Shown here: positions 1-12,900 of the stretch, in pieces
How positions within the stretch are numbered: position 1 is the stretch's first letter
Layout of the letters: each line of letters begins with the position of its first letter
Source of the DNA: Megalonaias nervosa
Taxonomy: Eukaryota > Mollusca > Bivalvia > Unionida > Unionidae
DNA: 64,000 nt
NCBI GenBank assembly: GCA_016617855.1
Contig: JAECUM010011030.1
Location: forward strand, 16,958-80,957
Reading direction: 5' to 3'
The notes under the pieces: model-generated
Told to the model about the DNA's origin: nothing
The model's database searches: none
The model's input: only the letters and a program-made list of their open reading frames with translations
Program-made: the position numbers and the translations under genes

Positions 1-645
1 GACCTCCTCTCCTTATCTATAAATACAAAAAGTATTTATAAATTTATTTACATTGATGTAAGCTTTCTAAAACATTTTAAAATTTTAATTGAAGATACAC
101 TGCCTTTAATATCTATTGAAAAGTATCCTATCTCCAGTTCAATTCTGATGTGAAATTCACTTACTAATGATCTGAATTGTTTTCTTTCACATACAATACT
201 CAAACATGACGAAAAGAAAACCTAAATGTAGCAAGTGAAAGATTTATGTATAAATTTTAAGATAAATTTAATAATCATCATTACTCAAGGACTTTCCTTT
301 ATCATTTAATCTTCTACAAATAACCCAAATGGGACATGTCTGCCATTGTCATTTTGCAAGTTGTTTTTTTTTTATAATCTTCCATGCTAACACAGAAACT
401 TAGACTAAATGTATGTCCACAGAATTTTCACATTAGTAAACTCATTCTGATGCTAGATGTGATGAAAGTCTTTAGCATAAGCATGACATACTACTATAAC
501 TGTTTTCCAAAGGAAATATGATGATAATAGGACATACCGACAAATAGATGCAATTAAACTACCAGTGATTTTTCTCATGGCCCATTTTAATTTACAAATC
601 TACCTGTGTATCAAATGTTTGACCTCTATCACACACACAGACACA

Positions 646-696
<51 letters not shown>

Positions 697-861
697 AGAC
701 ACACACACTGCAATAATCAAATTTTTTCCCTATATCACAAGACATTTGATAAACAGGCATCCTGAACATTAATCAGCTTATCCATTTTTCATACTATAGC
801 TTGCTGGCAGTTTTCTTAAATGATATAATTTTTAAGTATTTATCATGGCAGTTAAACTTAC
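1..861. other. Intron downstream of exon 17 (incomplete)
   Basis: AT-rich intronic sequence. Apart from the CA microsatellite listed separately I see nothing in it. I looked for the next LRR exon on the minus strand and did not find a convincing one. Confidence 0.7.
630..709. repeat. (CA)n microsatellite
   Basis: About 80 bp of CA repeat interrupted by CAGA units at both ends. It produces a false poly-Thr/His ORF. Confidence 0.95.
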
Positions 862-942
862 CAACTGACATCCAGACAGATTGAGGTAGTTAATATTTCG
901 GCAGCAAAATGCCAGATTCTTAATTGCACCATCAGTAATGCT
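862..942 (-). CDS. FBXL13: FBXL13-like exon 17 (LRR), last one in the window
   Basis: 81 bp, 27 codons in phase 0, acceptor gtctgctttcag, donor gtaagttt. It encodes SITDGAIKNLAFCCRNINYL then NLSGCQL. The family has two or so further LRRs and a short polar tail after this point; their exons should lie below position 1. Confidence 0.93.
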
Positions 943-3900
943 CTGAAAGCAGACAAAATGGTTATACATATATCATTGTTTCATGTACAGCACATTGATT
1001 TGAAAAAGAAGTACCAACACTAAAGCATAAGTTGTAATTTCGACTTACTTTTCCCAGCTGATCTAACATCTGATTTATGGCTGATATTATGTAATTTGTC
1101 CTGTCAAAGTCATGCATCCCATGTGCAATGTAATTCCATGCATGGCCATTTTATATATGCTCTACATTCTCCAGATTAAAAGTGATAGTTTTGATTAAAG
1201 TTACTGTGCTGTGTGATCACTGGTATTAAACAGTAAATTATTATTTCTGATCACAAGTATTAATGTGAATTCTCTAGCGTCTGCTGGGTACAAATTTTCT
1301 GGGGTTTTGGGTAGTAGCAACAAACCACAAATATCAATACTTATTAAACATTTATCCATCTATGGAGTCAATGCCCCAGTAGAGACATATCCATACATTT
1401 AATTATCAATGAAAAGATTAGTTTTTGAAAAACCAAGAAAGATGATACCCATGAAAAATGAGTACTGCATATACGTGCTTATAGATTGAGACCAACTACA
1501 AACTGCACAGACCCAGATCTGTCATCACATAATGTGTGTGCAGAATTAGGTATCTGTAGTCCATTAGGAGTAATCAGTAGAACAAACAATAAAAACCCTA
1601 ATCTGCAAGCATATTATGTGATGGCAAAGGAGGGTCTATGTTATTTGGACTTGACTTATAAGTGAGTATATATGGTAAATTCATGGTACTTTGCAATGTT
1701 TTTGGAAAGGCAGCTGATGCTGCAGAAACTGTGATACTCTCTTTGTTCAATTACTCACAAATTTTTTCAGGCATGATACCCTGTGTAATATTGACTTAAT
1801 CTGTTTACACCAATGCTGTAGTCAATGAGGGCATAATTCTGACTCCTACTGTAACACTGAGACAAAGTCCCTATGTTTCAAACTGAAATGTTTTCCCTCA
1901 TACTATAAGAGATACCCAGCCTTAATAAACAAATACTTGACATTAAAATGTATTCTCACCATACAATGAGAGATATCCAGTCTCTCTAGATCTTTGCAAG
2001 ACTGTGCAAACTTTTGTAGACCAAGATCTGTAATGGCCACACATTCAGAGAGAGTCACATCTCGGAGTCTTTGGTTGTTGCCTAGTGCTGACAAACCCTG
2101 TGAAGAAATACAGCCAAAGTTAAATTAATCTCACATCTAGGTGATTGTTGAGTGACCCAGAGAAATTACAACTTTGAAATAAGATATTCTTAATACATGT
2201 TCTTCCGATATAAATTCGTGTCATCTATGGATTGTGCAGATGAATCAAACTCACAAAGAAAACCAAATTCCCTTGAAGAAAGAAAACAAACAAAAATTTA
2301 AGTCCACACTATATGATTATTTTGAAAAAATATAACAACAAAATAAAATATTTTAGTCCAAGTTTCTGAAGTTAGATCAGACTGTAAATGTCTATTCCTG
2401 GTGTCTGTTCATGGAATATTCAAAGTGCTGCTTGCATGACATTCTGTTTTAATTACATTAATCTTTGCTTGCTATTATATGTAGTATTAGTGTTGTATAT
2501 TATTATGTTTTGACAGGGGTAAATGTCCAAGAAATAAACACAGATCTGCAATAATAAAAATCTTGAAACTTTAGATAAAAGAGTAGTTCATACAGCTTGG
2601 TATACACTGAAAGGATCTTCCCATTATTACAATACATGGAAATGTGACAGATACATGTCTACCAGAACTGGGTGAAATTTGCAGCATTATATATAAATGA
2701 ATGAAACAACTGTGACTTACTGTCTCTCCACAGTTGCATCCGCTAATATCCAGGGATGTCAGTTTTGTTTGACCCAGCATCTCAATTCCTGACTCAGTGA
2801 TGTGCTCACAGTAGCATATGCTCAAGTATGTCAAATTAGGACACCTGTATAAATGAATACCAAAACATGGTTAATTATAATATATAGTGACCAAAATAAG
2901 GCAGTAAGACAGGGATATTTATTTCTGATCTAATAATATAATGAGTGACCAAAATAAGAGAGTAAGACAGGGCCATTTATTTCTGATCTAAGAAGACTGT
3001 AAGATAATGAGGGGGCTTTTTCTGTTCATGGTGAGTCAAAAAAACCAAACAAAAGCACATTCATATTTATTGTTGAAAAAGAAATGAAAGAAGAGACTTC
3101 TTTAAAAGATGTAGCTTTAATAATAAGTTGGACATAAGCAGCAAAACAAAAGGCTTTTTTGTTAGAGCCAAGTTCCTTATTTTATGCAGGATGCATTATT
3201 TCTGCAGACTCTTATTTTGTCACATACTGATGATGTTTCAAAAGTTACCATGTTTTAAATTTAAGAATATAATTAAAATTTTATTTCATTTCCTACTGTA
3301 TCTAATGAAACAGTAATTAAAATATACACACTATATCATACATGATTTCAACGTGAAAATTAGATCACATTTTATCCTATGGTTTTGAAAATCTGTTATC
3401 ATCGCTTACACTCTAACAAGGATCATGGCTATCCTTTGCATACAATTATGTGTTGTCCCAAATCAATTTTATTGAATGTACTGAACTTTAGAAATTGTCT
3501 CAAAATATTAACAATTTATTTACAACATATAGACTCCAGACTTAATCTAAACAATTTGTTTTACTAATCTGAAATGAGCATGCAAAGAAAATAGAATGTA
3601 AATTATTTAAAATGTGGGTGATAGAACTAAGTGACAACATGGCTATTGGATGTGAAGGACTAAGTGACAACATCACTATCAGATGTATAGGACTAAGTGA
3701 CAACATGAGTATCATATATGCAGGACTAAGTGAAAACATGATTATCAGGTGTGTAGGACTAAGTTACATCAATATCAGGTGTGTAGGACTAAATGACAAC
3801 ATCATTATCAGGTGTAGGACTAAGTGACAACATGACTATAAGATGTGTAGGACATAGCGACAACATGACTATCAGGTGTGTAGGACAAAGTGACAACATC

Positions 3901-6900
3901 ACTATCAGGTGTGTGTGACTAAGAGACAACATCACTATCAGGTGTAGGACAAAGTGACAACATCACTATCAGGTGTGTAGGACTAAACTGACAACATCAT
4001 TATCAGGTGTAGGACTAAGTGACAACATGACTATAAGATGTGTAGGACTAAGTGACAACATGATTATCAGGTGTGTATGACAAAGTGACAACATCACTAT
4101 CAGGTGTGTATGACTAAAAGACAACATCACTATCAGGTGTAGGATTAAGTGACAACATCACTATCAGATTTGTAGTTTTTATCAGTGATTTAGTAGATAT
4201 AAAAAATATTATTCTAGCAATAAAGGTGTTGACTACCTGGTGCATGTTAGTACTGTATGCATCCAAATAAAATACAGTGGTTCCTCATTATAATACTGTT
4301 CAGGAGAACCAATAAAAGTGTATGAGTGAGGTCAACATTTACAGAGAAACATTCAATGTGAAATTATATGCATCCCAAAAATGGGATTCCTGACAGTACT
4401 GTGTTATGACAGACTGCACTATACTTATGTGATATGAGACTTCTGTACAACCAACTGTTAAAGATACCTTTTAGTGATATGCAGCATGGCTAAGTCTGAG
4501 ACTCTGATACAGTTAGTTAGATTGAGCTCCCTAAGACTTGGGGCACACTGTCCTTCCACCAGTTGTCGGACACCCTTCACTGTTATTCTGGAAAAATAAA
4601 ATGAAATGTGTTCGAGCATGGAACCTATAGATCACCAAGCCCAGCCATGCAGTTTAACACTTTTACGCAAATGTTAACTGTTCAAATCTTAAAACTGACT
4701 CCCTCCCACCCAGGAGCTGACAAATGATTCTCAAATTATATTTCCTTTCTCTATCTTATTGTATATTTCCCAGACAGTGACATTTCCCGCTCATACCTGA
4801 AGTCACAAAGGTCATTACTGGTATGCCTTAAGCCCATAAAATTCTGTACCCTAACTGATGTGTCTGGGAAATGCTAACAGTATGTATGTATTGTTACAAA
4901 AATAAATTTCTTCACAAGTTTTGGGAATCAATCAATTTGGAGCGGGTGTCCTTTTGTGTATAACTTAGCCTGAACATTTAAATATTGTTTAATTATTCAT
5001 ACAGTCTACATTAATTACAAGGTGTACTTATGATTTATGACACTCTTATCCATTCAAAATGAACTACTTCCATATACCACAACTTTTTGTTGACCTTCCT
5101 GTTCTGTGAAATCACTACACATATTCCATTTTCACATGCATCAGTATCCAAAACGAACTGCTTAAATTTGTTGTGGCCAGATATGTAAATACAGATGATG
5201 TTTTTAACTCAGCTTTTAGCATCTCAAATACTTCCTCACATTCCTAAGTCCACTTAAATGTTCTTCCTGTCTCCATCAATTTTTGTTGACAATTTTTTTA
5301 TTCAAGTCATATAAATGTCTTGTAGGAACAAGCAGCAGGAAGATGTGAAGTTGCTTCAGTTTTTAGTTTCTAATTTATGGCTCTTAACCGACTTGCACAC
5401 ACAATATGAAATATTTGCGTCATAATTTATAGTATGTTATATTGAAGAATAAACCTATAATAGTAAGGATAAAGAAAGAGATGAATTTCAGTACAAACTT
5501 TGTAACATTAATTGTCAAAATATAGAGTATTGTAGCTAAATGAACTAAACAACAGCAAATAATGCTGAAACTATTTCTAAGCATACATTTGGTGAATCAG
5601 ACTGGTACAAACTATATCTCGAGAAAAAGACTTTCATGGATTTTTTAAATAAAAAATTTGGATGAATTTTGTATCTTTTTTTTACTGAAAAAGTTTTAAA
5701 TTTTTACTTTCTAACATACCAGCAGATGAGTAATATTACATAATGACAATAGCCCCCTCTCCTCATCTTACCTCAGATAGTTGTTTACACCTTGTGTGAA
5801 GAGCCAGAAGGAAAATGGCTGCTTTTTTAGACGATATACATGACATGTGTACTCCTTTTTTGTAGATAAGGAACATGTGACATACCTGACACAGTCAGCA
5901 AAATTGACTACAACCAGGTGTTTGCAGTCTGCTATGGCTTTCAGTGAGGCATCTGTCAACCTTTGGCAGTCGGTCATGTAGATATGATTAAGTTCAGGGC
6001 ATGCCCCTATTGCCTTGACACTGAGGTCAGATATCCTGTGGTTACCTAGCAATTGGTTAAAAGATCAATGTCAATGATGTAAAATCATCCAACATGCAGA
6101 TTTATACTGAGTATCCTTAGTTAATTACATCAATTAAATCTAGATAACATTTACTGAACCTTGTGATTAAATTTTTAAAAATGGCTTTAGAACAAGATTT
6201 ATAATTAATTTATATACACTTGTAAAGTACTATAGAGTTCAAATGTCTTAAGCAAAACATTACAGCAAAAAGTTAAAATTCAGTAGTGTTAAAAGTCATG
6301 AATTAGCAAAATATTAAATAACTTATCCAAAAAAGTCCTTTAACCATACATTTTCAAGTTGATTCTTAGTTTGACTTAAAAAGTAAGACTTATTTTACCT
6401 ATATCAGAAGTATTAACAATCTAATACATCAAAGTCTTTTTAATACTAAAAAAAAAAGACTTTCATGACTGCGCCTTGTGTTCATTTTCACTGGAAGTAG
6501 TGACTGAGTACATTTTGTTAGTAAGTTAGCATGCCTCAACATAAGATATGGCCAGAAAGAAAAACATATTACTAAATATAAAAATATGAAGAAAAAAAAT
6601 TAACCATATACCATCAATCTTTATTTTCTTTAATTTTTTGGACTCTGCCAGTTTTTTGAAGGCTTCATCAGTTAAAAGAGGTGAGCCCAAGAAGGATACA
6701 GTGCTGATCTTAGAACAGTTCTCAGCAACTGGCTGCAATTCAAATATAGTCATATAAATAAAATGCACACATTCAGATCACTTTATGAGATCACTACAAA
6801 CAAAACAAGAGGTAAAAGTGGACCTGATGTTGCTCACTTCTCTTGCATAACAGTGGACAAATTCACTAATCAGGCTTATGTAGTATTGTAACAATGAAAC

Positions 6901-9900
6901 ATCACATAAAGTACATGTGTCTCCCAAACTTAATATCTAGACAATTTTACCTACTATAATTTGACAGTCAACCAGTCAGATGCAGATCTAAATTATTACT
7001 GAACCTATCTTAGACCATCATGATATAAGCTTAATTCAGCAAAATTCAATCGACATTGAGTCTCAGAAGTGGTAACAAGCTGAACCAATCAGATATAAGA
7101 TTACTTCATTAATATATTTAGTTCTTGCTCATAGTCAAATTCATCAAACACCTTTCTCACATCAAATTATTTAACATGTTGTATCAAAATCTGATCAGAA
7201 ATAGAGTCACTGGAGTGCTGATAAGGTCAGCCAATCAGATGCAAGATGAGCTCTTTAATATGCATGGATGCTGCTTACAAACATACCTTTCCAATATCTA
7301 TTTATCAAGTTTGATTCATTCTTGACCGAGCTGGATCAAAAGCCTATCAAAAATACTGTTCCTAGAATCACACCATTGGAAGTTACAGGATAAAACAACA
7401 AAAATCAGAACAAAATGCTTGTAAAAAAAAATGGGCAAAAGGTTGAAAACAGGTGGGGTATGTGTCCTGATTTGCTCTTTTTTTCTGACTTAAAAAATTA
7501 TGCCAGGTTATGCACTAATGTTTCTTTTTTTCTGAGCAGTTTGTATGTGAGCAACATCCAAAAATGTGAGAATGGCAAGAAACCTAGTCAATCTGATGCA
7601 AAACATCCTTTTTACTATGCACTGATCTTGCCCAGAATAAAATTTCTTTCGACGGCTTAATGATACAAGTCTATTTACCAAATCTGATCAAAAATTAAAT
7701 CAGAAATACAGTCTCTATATAGCAGTGGCAAGCTCAGCTAATCTGGAGCATGATTACCTTATTAATATATATTATACATATTATGGAGATTCATCTGAGA
7801 TCTAGATAATATAAGCCTGTTTTCCAAGTGTGATAAAAATTAGATCAAAATAATGACCTACAATAAAGTTAAGCAGTCAGAAGCAAAATCACCTCATTAA
7901 TATGCACAAATCTCATTTGTCTGATTCATCTGAGATCCTGATGATATAAGCCCTTATTCCAAGTTTTATCAAATGTAGATCAGAAATATGGCCCTGAGAG
8001 TAGTAACAATCAATTGTTAATGGACAGACCAAAGACTGTCAATGGACATCATATGCAGGAGTAAACCATAAGCTCATCTGGCCTTATGCAATTTCTTAAT
8101 ACTGTGACAATGCTGATGATGAAACAAATACCTTGCTGCTGGAACAGTGATACCCGTATCCTGCTACCTGTACAACAAAGGTGAGACTAACTGAATCCCT
8201 CATGTACATCGGTGTAGGATAAAAAAACAATACCACCCAAGGGTCAAATTTTGCATCTATAGTTCTAATAGATGGTCATGTGATGAATGATCATAGATTC
8301 CTTGATATGCATGATTATAGAATAGGAGAATTCCAACCGAGGGTCAGAATTCTGTGTCCGACAAGAAGCTTTGCTGAGTGTATAGTGCATAATTCTGATC
8401 CCAATGATGGAATTTTTCTATCCAACACTGATACATAATGATGGATTATTCTTTTCACATTCTTTAATGGAAAATGATGGTCAAAGTCAAGATGGTGTAT
8501 TGTGAATACTGATGCAACTTCAATACAGCAAGACACCAATTTAAAATTTCCTTATTTGAAGATAGAGTGTAAAAAACAGTGCTAAAACAAATCTGCATTC
8601 AAGGAAATGTGCCTGAGACCATCAATGTAATGGTAATACACAATGCCCAAATTGTGTACTCATGACAGCCTGTGCAATACTACCAATGTGAACAGGTAAG
8701 AAACTACAATCCACTCTCATCTCTAAGATTAAATGAGACAAGCAAAACATAATGATATAGCCATTGATATAACTTTGATGTATAATTGATTTTCCTTCCA
8801 TAAATAACAATGAAAAGATCAGTTTAAAAATATAATAATTACAACAATGGCTTTTGGGGGTGGAAAACCAGACCACAGAAGCTCAATACAAAAAATCCAA
8901 TTTGTGGGATAAACTGCTGTTACAATGAATGTTTATCTTGATTATTGAAAAAAAAAAATGCTCAAGCAGTGATGGACATCAGGACCTTTACACCAGTCTG
9001 TGTGCACCATGCTTGCAGTGGAAGGTCATGTAGCAAAGGTCAGTAGTCATAATTTGCAATATTCCTCACTGCTGTTCTACACTGGACAACATCATCATTC
9101 ACATGTAGGAATGTGGGAAAGAAATAGCATGTATGTATTAACATTTAACAATACCTCCACATAATAATGGCTATATGGTACGAATTAAAAGTGAAGTTCT
9201 AAGAATTTGCAAAAAAAGGAATGGATTTCATATTATTGTTCAACACTGAAAGACCTGATCATATGCGTGTAGGAATGTGAAAACATAAACTGAGTGATGA
9301 CAGCTTATTAAGAACATTATAATCCATATAAAGAGTTATATAAATGATGCAATTTTATTAACATGTACCAAATCTGGCATATAATACTACTAAAAGTAAT
9401 GACTTTATTTAAAGTGGGTGACACAATTAGTTGCATTAAACTAATCCTCCTTGTGTCCCTCTATCATATGCATATTTACATTCAGAGTACATGTACATAG
9501 TTACACAGATACAAACCCCACCCCCATACAAATTTAAGTTCCTGTTTGTACAACAATGGAGTATATTTCTATCTTTCATCGCATCACTCTTGTTTTATAT
9601 CATATGATATCAAAACTGTGTTTTGGTGTGTCCACTTTAACTTGTTTGTATGACATCATGCAAATGCTGTCTGAATGTCTGATATTTTCTATCAATTTCA
9701 TTTCAAGAGTCATCTACTTGCATTGTGATCTCATTTCAAAGCTTACACCAAATGTTTCAGTGTAAACTATGAATTATATACTGTTTCTGATTATCAAACT
9801 AATTTTATGTATATTTTGTCATTTTTATGCTTGATCTGTACTGACTGAACCATTTCCTTTACAACTTTCTCTATGCAGGGCAGGAGTGTGAGAAAAATTA

Positions 9901-12900
9901 TCCTTAATTATTCAATGGTGTTGGATAGGAAACCTCTACCCTTAGAATCTGAATTTGGTGTTAGACAATTGCAAAAGTCTTTTGTCTGATGCAAAACTAT
10001 TCACTTGGGAGGAATTTCCCTATCCTACACAGAAGTATATAAATGACTCTATTAAGTTCAAACACCTAAAAGACAGAAAGTCAGTTTGAGAAATCCATAG
10101 TTTGAGTGAGCAGGATTTATTACAATTATCCTTATTCTATCAGGGCCTGAAAAAACAAACTTGAACAACCAAGGAAGCTTGAGTAAACCATATCTGACTG
10201 TACTGTCCATATAAAAATATCAAAGACAAGGGTGATTGTAGAGTGCCTTGAAAATGTTATTTACCCATTGTTTTAGCCTTAAGTAAACATAATTATATAA
10301 TATATAAAATACCATTTAATATAACTTTTTAAGAATGTTGGAGATTTTGTTTCCCTCAGTGCTGGAAATCAGTTAAAAATGAGGGGAAAGTCCAGCAAAT
10401 GTTGAATATATAACAGGTGCTTTTAACAGAATTAAAGACTTTTGTAATCTAGAAACAAACATTATGTACTCTCAGACCCTTTGCATAATAAATAAGGTAA
10501 ATCACATTATATCATTTTTGTGACTACTGCAAATTTAGAATAAAATTTTATAAAAAAAGCTATTGTTTCATGCCTAACACTTTTGCAAATTACATTGTTT
10601 TCTCACTAAGACTGCCAAAACTAGAGGGTCTGCACAAGTTGTCACATGTAACTGATTACCTTATAATCAATCCTTACCAGGTATTCTTAATTCCATGCAG
10701 AATTTTTGTAAGCTGCCGATATAAAATGCTCCGTACCTATAGTGCTATTTTATACTCATTCAAAAAATACTGTAGGGAGTCAAGAAAAATTTAATCAGTC
10801 ATGTGGTAAAAAATTCTGTGCAGCGATTGTTGCAAACCCTCTCTGTACTGTATATGCAAAAAACAACTGTGAACCCTGTTTACCCAAATGCAAACAGCAC
10901 AGATCCAGATCTGCCAGTCCATTATGTGCTAGCAGATCAAGCTCCATGGTGTTTGCTTTATGGTTTAAGTAGTCTAATTGTTCAGCCAGAATCTTGAGAC
11001 TCCATGATATCACCATATAACAGTTTTGTAAAATGCTTCATAAGTCTCTTTAAACTAAAAGATGCTTCAGTCATATACTTTAGAAGCACAATCTATAGAT
11101 ACATTTCTATCTCAAAATTTATCTTTACATGTTCTCTGCATTCAAGCCAACAGTATATTTTAAGTTTAAAAGGATGGAATGGGATATCAGATTGTAAGAA
11201 GACATCAGTGCCATAGAAGTGTCTCAGTCAGAGAATGATACTGTCCATGTTAAATTTATGCAATAGAGAGCATCATCTCATCACACAATGACACAATGTA
11301 TGATCTCATCTCATATGCTAATCAAATAATTTTTCCAAGTTTCAGGAAAACTTCATTCTGGCATCACATGGAAAACTAATTTTCTTTTTTTACCATGTCC
11401 GCTGCAGGAGCCATGGGAGAGGTCTGGCTGAGTGAGATCAGGTTGTAAGAAGAATAAATAACCAACATTCTGATCTGCATGTATAATATGTGATAGCACA
11501 TCTATGTCTACACTCTTTACAGCTGATGTACATTTACACATGAGAAAATATTATACTATGAAAGTATGCAAACTGGCAACATACTAGTATACAGTCATCA
11601 TTTAGTGTAGGGAAATCATTCATCATCAAAGTCTGTAAACTGGTACAGCCAGATGATAGATTCTTAAATCCATCAGGTGTTAGCTGAAAAATATAAGAAA
11701 AATTAGGACCCAGTCAATCATTTTTGCATTAGAGATAATATCCAATGTAAACTTTACTGTAAATCATCAAATTTATTGCATTACATTTATTTTCTAATTT
11801 TGAGATATAATATTTAAGGGAAATATTCCATTGTTATTATCAACTTTGAAAGATACTTATGCAATTTTCTAGATTGCAACAATTTAGCCTGAAGTAATTT
11901 CTCAATAAAATTTTATGACTGTAACACAAAAATGGCAACATTCATCAGCTACTCTCAAGGAGGGCTGAGAATACAAATGTCAAGTTTGTATAATCATAAC
12001 AACATATCTTTGGTTATGTCCCTAAATACCATGATATGAGCAACAAACTTAACCTAATACCTGATCAATGCAACTATAGTATACATATAAACATTGTGAC
12101 TATCAGAAAATAATTAAATCATATTTTCAGAGGGCAGGATGGATTTACAGATGAAGAATTCTGATATTTCCTTTTTTATTTGACAGAGGGAAAAATACTG
12201 TAAATGACTTGAGGTGTGAGAATTCTGATATAAAATTCCCCACTATGTCTGAAATAGAATTCTCTGTTGCTCTACTTATAAATTTTGACAGTGAGCATTT
12301 GATTTTGGAACAAAACCTACAGTACAATTCTTATGCTGTTGACAGTAAACATCTGAGCTAGGAACAAAAGTGGACAATTCTCAGCCTGTTCACAGTAAGC
12401 ATTTGAGATAGGAACAAAACCTACTGTACAGTTCTTGGCCTGTATTCATAATACTACAATCAAAGCCATAACAATTCAAATATTTTTAAAATAACCTTTT
12501 CTTTCCTCATGAACTTCCAGTTTCTGTTTTGTTCATTATCAGTACTTCAAACATAGTAATTCCACTGTATACAAGTGGGACTGACTTTATTGGCAGGACA
12601 ATTTATTGGTCCCAGATCATAAACATCTAGTCACAAAGTTTTGTGTTTTAACTGTACTTTGGATAGCCACATGCTGAAAAGGTTTTACATTCCACAAAAA
12701 AATTTATGCAAGTCTTGTGATGGTGACCTGAGGACACTGCAGCAAATGTTTTGCATTCAACAATTACAACCATCTGAGTATTTACCTTTATAAATTCATG
12801 CAAAAATATAATAGGTGCATTTTACAGTCAACCAAGTACTAATCAGCTACCAAGAGGAAGCTCAAGAAATGGGAAAATTTCCCTCTTATAAGATTATCCT

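Larger units (their letters stand above)
2845..4467. other. Intron 14
   Basis: About 1.6 kb. It contains a 58-bp direct duplication (2,886-2,993) and a 33-bp minisatellite (3,624-4,175). The rest is AT-rich with nothing recognised. Confidence 0.8.
6733..11584. other. Intron 11
   Basis: About 4.85 kb. It holds a loose tandem array at 6,955-8,010 and a partial foldback element at 10,885-10,985. The stretch 8,030-10,800 is AT-rich with no coding or repeat signal I can support. Confidence 0.75.

Noticed and set aside
565..765. 66-codon ORF with Thr-His repeats
   Set aside because: Produced by the CA microsatellite.
2571..2720. C-terminal extension of the exon 15 reading frame
   Set aside because: The frame runs on past a clear gtaagt donor into intron sequence; the phase to exon 16 fits only if the donor is used.
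10570..11016. Overlapping ORFs on both strands
   Set aside because: They run through a partial foldback element whose palindromes give mirrored short ORFs; not genes.
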